A DNA stretch of 64,000 nt from Diphasiastrum complanatum (lineage: Eukaryota > Streptophyta > Lycopodiopsida > Lycopodiales > Lycopodiaceae). How positions within the stretch are numbered: the first letter of the stretch is position 1; every line of letters starts with the position of its first letter. Below, piece after piece: positions 58,945-64,000 of the stretch. The notes under the pieces were generated by a model that had not been told where the DNA came from, did not search any database, and saw only the letters and a program-made list of their open reading frames with translations. The stretch covers positions 49,066,599-49,130,598 of the forward strand of contig CM055109.1 of NCBI GenBank assembly GCA_029204225.1, written 5' to 3'. Made by a program: the position numbers and the translations under genes.

Positions 58945-59415
58945 TGTCACAAGCGAGTCTCTCCAAGCTCGTGAAGCCGGTGTGTAGAGTGAACCTCCCA
59001 ACCATAGGCACCCCCTCCTTGAGTCCTTCTACCTGCTATTCTCGTCAACTGGCACATGGCATCCACCTGTGGGTGATCAGTCCACTTGGCATGCCTAGCA
59101 CCTGTGACTTGTGAATACTGAGTGACTCATAGGGTACCACCCCCATGTCTCACCAAAGACCTTTGACCCTCTTGGTCACCTCGACTACTTGCCGGCTAGC
59201 ATCTCGTCACTAACGGCTAGGGTCCCGACGGTCAAGACACACCGCATCTCTGACAACTTGTCTGGCGGCCACACCGGGTCATTGCTCTTGACGCATCGGT
59301 CCCAACTTCGGACAGATGTCCTCCTCGGTCACCGGCCCTTGCCAATACCTGGCCTCAAGCCATTTGGTAATTGGTCGTGCTGAGGTCGTGATAGAGTCGT
59401 AACTGGACTCTAACA
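58945..59415 (-). repeat. 3' LTR of gypsy element
   Basis: It is 471 bp with plus-strand ends TGTCACAAGC and CTCTAACA, so it starts TGTTAGAGTCC in element direction. It is more GC-rich than the stretch to its left. Confidence 0.8.
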
Positions 59416-59436
59416 ATCCTTCCCTCTTCTATCAAG

Positions 59437-60242
59437 TCATCGGTCCTTGATGACAAACTCTAGGTAAGACTTTTGCAATGCCTGTCGCGTCTCCCAAGTA
59501 GCATCTGACAACGGATGATCTTTCCAAGTTACTAGATACTCTTGAAGGAGATGATTCTGCAATCGTCGCTCCCTTCGATCTAGGATTCTGTCTGGCCAAT
59601 AACTTGTGGTGTCTTTCTCCTCAAGAGACACTAGAATTTTCACCAGGCTATCGCCATCGTGCAATCATCTTTTCAGTTTGCTAACATGGAGTACTGGATG
59701 CACCTTGCATCCCACAGAGGATGCTCAGAGCTACTCATCCGCAACTGTGTTCCCAACTTGGCAAACACCTCAATCCAGAAATTTTCCGTAAACTTGGGAT
59801 CCCTGTCAGAAACTATGGACTTCAGAAGACCATGTAACCTGACAATATTCTGAATAAACAACTCAGCCACTTGCGGAGCTGTGACCTTCTTGGTCGTTGC
59901 GATGAAATGAGCCATCTTGGAAAACCTGTCTACCACTACCATAACGGAATTGAATCCATTCTGGGTCTTGGGTAGCCCAACAATAAAATCCATAGAGATG
60001 CTTTCCCACCTTCCTGTAGGTATCTCAAGTGGATGAAGCAAGCTTGGAGGACTTACTCTCTCGGCCTTGTTCACCTGACAAGTCGTGCAACGCTGGACAT
60101 ACTCTCTTACATCCCGCTGCAATTGTGGCCAAAAATAATGCCTTCTCAAAAGAATACTAGTCTTATCAATATCACGGTGCCCTGTGCAGGGACTAACATG
60201 GCATTCATGAAGTATCTTACGATGAAGATCCTTCACAGGCAC
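59437..60242 (-). pseudogene. Gypsy integrase and chromodomain, broken
   Basis: The frame 59673-60242 has the zinc-binding region (HECHVSPCTGHRDIDK, CTTCQVNKAER), the first core aspartate (SMDFIVGLPKTQ) and the second (IVSDRDPKFTENFW). It stops after SSSEHPLWD: the part with the third catalytic residue and the integrase C-terminus are deleted. The frame 59437-59664 then gives the chromodomain (ILDRRERRLQNHLLQEYLV, WKDHPLSDATWE). The enzyme cannot be active. Confidence 0.87.
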
Positions 60243-60554
60243 GAATATTTTTCCGTTTTCTCAACTACATACCTTCCTTCACGGTGTGGTATGTTCCTCT
60301 ACGGAAGCAACAGGCGAGGCTCACTCTTTCGCTTGGTCGACTAACTTGCATGCATAGGCTACACACACTGACAATGTGGGTCCTTTTGTTGAGCCCTCTT
60401 GATCTCCTCCATGAGATCACTGTCAACTACAGGCAAGGCTCATCTGATGCAGTACCAACGATAGTGCATCAGCGACCACATTTTCCTTCCCTCCTGAGAA
60501 GCGAATTTTCAAATGAAATTTTTGCATCAGCTCGGCCCACCGAGCTTGGCGGCC

Positions 60555-61885
60555 TTACAAATCTGGTTGAGTGCAAAATACTTTAAAGTATAATGATCTG
60601 TGTACACATAAAACTCGACGCCGTATAAATAATGTCTCCACACCTTGAGCGCATGTACTCACATACAACTCTTGCTCTTGTGCGGGTATACCATCTTGGC
60701 TCAATAGTGCAACTACGGCAATGCCACTTGCATCCGTCTCTACGTCAAACGGTTTTTGGGTATCAACAAGCTTGAGAACTGGAGCCGTGGCCAGCGCATC
60801 CATCAAGTTCTCAAACCTGTGCTGAACTTCAGCAACCTACTGATCTACAGTGTTCTTTTTCCGTAACTGGTCCATCAAAGGAACAACTACCTTGGAATAG
60901 TTCCTAACTGCCGGTAGAACTTGCAAAAACTTAAGAAAGATTATAATTGGTGTATATCGACAGGCCTCGGCCACTTCTTAACCACAGCCACCTTTCCTGG
61001 GTCAACCGAAATACCCTCAACTGTCACTACGTGACCTGAATGCTCGACACGAGTCTTACACAACTCTGTCTTTTGAGCATTGGCATACAAGATAGAAGCT
61101 TGTAACTTGCCCAATACGGTCTTGAGATGAATCTCATGCTCCTCAACCGCTTTACTAAAAACCAATATATCGTCAATAAAATTGACGACAAACTTGCCCA
61201 TATAATCTCGCAAGACATCGTTCATGAGCATCATGAACATGGCTGGGGCATTGGTAACCCAAATGTCATAACCAGAAATTCATAATAATTGAAACAGGTT
61301 CGAAAGGCCGTCTTCTGGACGGCTTCATCTCGAATCCGTATTTGAGGGTATCCACTTTTGAGATCTATCTTACTGAAAAATGGTTGCACCTTGCAACGCA
61401 TCCAGTAGATCATCAATCCTGGGCATCGGATGCGAAAGGTAAATAACTCGGACAGAAGTACCCCAGCTTGAGATACTCCTCCAACATCTTTCTGACTTCC
61501 TCTTCCTCTTTTAGGCTCATCCTATAAGGAGGCCTACATACCGGACTTGCCCCTGGAACGAGCTCAATACGACGATCAACGTTCCGACTAGGCGGCAATC
61601 CCTCTGGCATATTAGTTATTAGCACGTAATTAAACTGCGTGCAGATGGACTTCTCCAACTCACTTGCTGGTTCACATCTAGGCTGTAATGCAAATGCATG
61701 TGCACTGGGGGATGCAAAAGTAAATGAAGTTTCTTGTGGTTTATTAGTGAGTGTGCTTCTCTGATTCTTACCAACATAACAATCAAAACTGGAATCAACA
61801 TTTACATAACACAACCACAAATACTGAATCTCCATTCTCTTTATTTGCATATAGGTAACAAGAGGACCCTCAACAGATAGTCTCC
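60555..61885 (-). pseudogene. Gypsy reverse transcriptase and RNase H, broken
   Basis: The frame 61413-61916 holds the RT start ([39 protein letters not shown]) and ends after [11 protein letters not shown], where a segment of about 25 residues is missing. Frames 61231-61416 and 60941-61240 continue with [26 protein letters not shown], the active-site box as FIDDILVFS, and the thumb. The RNase H piece at 60555-60806 has PFDVETDASGIAVVALLSQ. Frameshifts and small deletions separate the pieces. The right end is cut by the inserted gypsy at 61886. Confidence 0.85.
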
Positions 61886-62243
61886 TGTAATAGATCCTAA
61901 CACCACAGTAGGGCAAACACTAACTGATCCACCCAACCTTGTCTACTCCCTGATATAGAGTAAGCCTCTCCTAGCCCAGTGTGAGGACTAGTAGCATGCA
62001 ACTGCCAAGTGTCGGCCACATGTCACTAACGTGGCCGACTGCACGTCGAGACCCAATTGTGGGCCCTATCCTATTGAAAGGGTCCCTAGATTGTGTTAGG
62101 CCCGCCATGGCTATGGACCGTGCTGGGGCACACTACTCACACTGTCTTGCCCTGTTGGTCGTGTACGCTGGACACGACCCTGACTGTGGTATCTGACCTA
62201 TCTGTGTTCTCTAGGGTGTGGCACTGGTTACGAGCTCGTAACA
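61886..62243 (-). repeat. 3' LTR of gypsy derivative, with a 33 bp extra stem-loop
   Basis: It is 358 bp, related to 6115-6438. An extra segment of about 33 bp contains GTCGGCCAC (62011-62019) and GTGGCCGAC (62031-62039), a perfect 9 bp inverted repeat with an 11 bp loop. The complement of a polypurine tract (ctccctcccccttaag) follows at 62244. Confidence 0.85.
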
Positions 62244-62254
62244 CTCCCTCCCCC

Positions 62255-62800
62255 TTAAGAACCGTCTTGGTCCTCTAAGACAAAGTCTGGAAAAATCTTG
62301 CGAAGGACGCTGCCTCTTTCCCAAGTGGCATTCTCAACAGGCTGATTATTCCAGTTAACCAGATATTCTCGATATAGAGTATGACGAGTCTGCGTCTCTA
62401 TACTATCAAGAAATCTCCTCCGGTTCAAGTGGAGGTTGCTGAGAATCCAATGGGAGAAGTAGAACATTGTCTCCTACCAGATTTTCTGATCTGGCTAAGG
62501 CTTTTCGTAACTGACTTACATGAAAGACTGGAAAAATCTTACTGTTGTGTGGGAGTTCTAGTTCATAGGTGACCTCGCCTAGTCTCCTACTGATGGTAAA
62601 GGGACCACAATACCTTGGAGACAACTTAGCACACACTCTTGATTTGAGGGTTTTAGAGTCGACTGGGACTCTCAAGTAGACTTTCTCACCAGCGGAGAAC
62701 TGCACATCCCGTCTGTGCGGATCTGCATAATGCCTGGCTCGATCCTGGAACTGCCTGATGCTACGCTTAGCATGTTCTGACAGAGCTCTGAACTGCAGAC
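62255..62800 (-). pseudogene. Gypsy integrase C-terminus and chromodomain
   Basis: The frame 62406-62705 reads FSAGEKVYLRVPVDSKTL, CAKLSPRYCGPFTISRRLG and FPVFHVSQLRKAL, and 62255-62467 reads TLYREYLVNWNNQPVENATW and FPDFVLEDQD. These are closely related to 5641-6103. Upstream frames back to about 62800 continue the integrase tail (AKRSIRQF-type) before the deletion junction with post-protease sequence. Confidence 0.82.
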
Positions 62801-62845
62801 CATAGGACTGTTGGGAACATCATGCTCCCCATGCAACTGGATCTC

Positions 62846-63154
62846 TCAGCCTTTATGTTGAAAGCTGAGGGTGTTCTCCTGATAATTTCTGTGGATAGAA
62901 GGTCCTAAACTATAGAGCCAATCTCTCCCGAGAACTATGTCTGTGTGATCCAGGTGCATTATCTGAAAGTTTATTTCATCTTGGTACCCGTGAATACCAA
63001 TATTTAAGTTACTAACCATAGTTTTTCTTATTTTTTTATCTTCACCCTTAGCTAATGAAACTATGTACCTATGCTGACTAGATACTTCTGGTAGTTTAAG
63101 CTTTTTAACCAGGGTGTTGTTGATGAAATTATGGGTTGCCCCATCATCAACCAT
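62846..63154 (-). CDS. Gypsy retropepsin-like protease domain (partial pol)
   Basis: The frame reads MVDDGATHNFINNTLVKKL and then DIVLGRDWLYSLGPSI. The D-D/S-G-A-T-H-N-F-I pattern is the usual aspartic protease start of plant gypsy elements, and LGRDWL is the usual conserved end. The active-site D-S-G appears as D-D-G. A stop separates it from gag (63167), and a deletion follows it downstream, so it is a fragment of a larger polyprotein. Confidence 0.7.
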   Translation of the reverse strand: MVDDGATHNFINNTLVKKLKLPEVSSQHRYIVSLAKGEDKKIRKTMVSNLNIGIHGYQDEINFQIMHLDHTDIVLGRDWLYSLGPSIHRNYQENTLSFQHKG

Positions 63155-63166
63155 GACTCTTACTGA

Positions 63167-63922
63167 CTAGTTACCAACTTTCCCATGCATACGTACTAGG
63201 TTATGCGGCCCAAAGCTGAAGGGTCTCGCTAGCATTGCAGAGGTCAGCTGGCAATAGTGTTCATGATCTTCATGATACACTTTGATCTCGGAAGCTGCCA
63301 AGTCACTGGGGAAACTTACAGTCTGAACAAGATGAACTTGTTTCTTATCTTTCTTATCTTTTTTAGTGAAAGGCCCCTTGGGACACTGTCTGACTGTGTG
63401 TCCATTGCCCATACACACAAAGCACAAACGTTCCTGTTTGGCTTTTTCAAAATCATCTGGTTTTAAGGGCTGTATGAGTGAAGGGTGTTTCTAAAGAGCT
63501 TCACTTTTAAATTTTTCTTCTTTCTTTCTTTTTAAAATTTTTTTTTTAAATTGAAAGTCTTTCTGAGGAGGCTGCTCAGAAAGGGGGCGAGACTCAACCG
63601 AAACTGATGGAAGTGGAGAAGGGGACAACTGAGAAGTGGAGGGAAGGCTTCCTTTCACGAAACTCAAAATCAAGCTTTTGAGTTCAGCGAACGATTCGTT
63701 CACACTGGACTTGAAATTGGCTAATGCCAACTTCAGTTCATCCACTTCTGTTACCAAGTGGAGAAACTGCTCCTTGGTAACCAGTTCGTCGAGTTCTTCA
63801 ACGAACTGTTCCTGTTCTTCCATTTCCATTGGTTCTTTCCCTTTACTGCAAGCAAAGGCTTCTGTTTCAAGTTCGTCGAAGCCTCTCTCCGGGGGTTGAT
63901 CAGGTTCCTGAGGAGTGGTCAT
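63167..63922 (-). pseudogene. Gypsy gag lacking its capsid core
   Basis: The start at 63922 (MTTPQEPDQPPERGFDELET) opens a charged coiled N-terminal part ending at 63491 with a basic run (KKKILKRKKEEKFK). The frame 63167-63427 continues with a CCHC knuckle (CFVCMGNGHTVRQC) and a linker to the protease. The usual capsid domain between these parts is missing, so gag has an internal deletion. The region right of 63922 is leader and matches, in reverse complement, the leader of the 2.7 kb gypsy. Confidence 0.75.
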
Positions 63923-64000
63923 TTTCGGAACTGAAAGAGAGGTACCTTAACTTCTGATGAAAAAAGTCAAAAAGACTAATTTACAATTGTACAAGGGAAA

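Larger units (their letters stand above)
58945..61885 (-). mobile_element. Ty3/gypsy element, interrupted by another gypsy
   Basis: The 3' LTR is 58945-59415, followed by the complement of a polypurine tract (atccttccctcttct). Pol sequence runs rightwards (minus strand) to 61885, where the LTR of another gypsy begins. The remainder of this element presumably resumes beyond the window. At least three internal deletions are visible in pol. Confidence 0.85.
61886..64000 (-). mobile_element. Ty3/gypsy deletion derivative, runs off the window
   Basis: The 3' LTR is 61886-62243 and belongs to the same family as 2746-3069. Then come a chromodomain and integrase C-terminus, a junction near 62800, a protease-like domain and a gag that lacks its capsid core. 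The 5' LTR lies beyond 64000. The element is inserted in another minus-strand gypsy. It keeps the gag, protease and 3' pol segments that flank a deleted RT-RNase H-integrase core. Confidence 0.85.

Overview
This is eukaryotic nuclear DNA from a land plant, and most of it is LTR retrotransposon sequence. The only convincing host gene is a two-exon, plant-specific NET (NETWORKED) family gene at 34830-36424, with an actin-binding NAB domain, a long coiled coil and an IRQ-type tail. As I recall, NET proteins are known from vascular plants, so a tracheophyte is likely. Nested copia and gypsy elements and long (TC)n tracts suggest a large repeat-rich genome such as a fern, lycophyte or gymnosperm; I cannot name the species. 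No rRNA, tRNA, CRISPR or bacterial feature was seen.

Left third (1-29.1 kb) is a nested retrotransposon stack. The outermost layer is a minus-strand element with long LTRs (222-1557 and 21940-23262), a tRNA-type primer-binding site and a gag remnant but no visible pol. Inside it lie a deleted gypsy element (2746-6438, plus) and a decayed copia element (6723-18750, minus, target duplication TACAT). The right LTR of that copia element is itself split by an intact young copia element (12032-18343, plus, target duplication ATTTA, LTRs identical as read, one open 1326-codon gag-pol). A second recent copia element (23284-29129, plus) abuts the outer element's right LTR and carries three frameshifts.

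Middle (29.1-38.9 kb) is the low-repeat, host-like part: a leader with iterated motifs and alternating purine-pyrimidine tracts (about 30.6-31.4 kb), a 3.3 kb gap that may be a first intron, the NET gene, a GC-rich palindromic block (37587-37706) and a short imperfect hairpin (38494-38579).

Right part (38.9-64 kb) is a mosaic of broken elements: LTR and leader pieces of a family with a GGCGCC-type primer site (39.4-40.4 kb and 49.2-55.2 kb), copia gag/protease and RT remnants (40.7-44.2 kb), a non-coding LTR element with a (TC)66 tract (44.6-47.1 kb), gypsy chromodomain remnants, about 2.9 kb of AT-rich sequence with nothing recognisable (56.0-58.9 kb), and two minus-strand gypsy elements at the end, one (61886 to beyond the window) inserted into the other (58945-61885). 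The last one shares its LTR family with the gypsy element at 2.7 kb, and the two have lost largely complementary internal segments.
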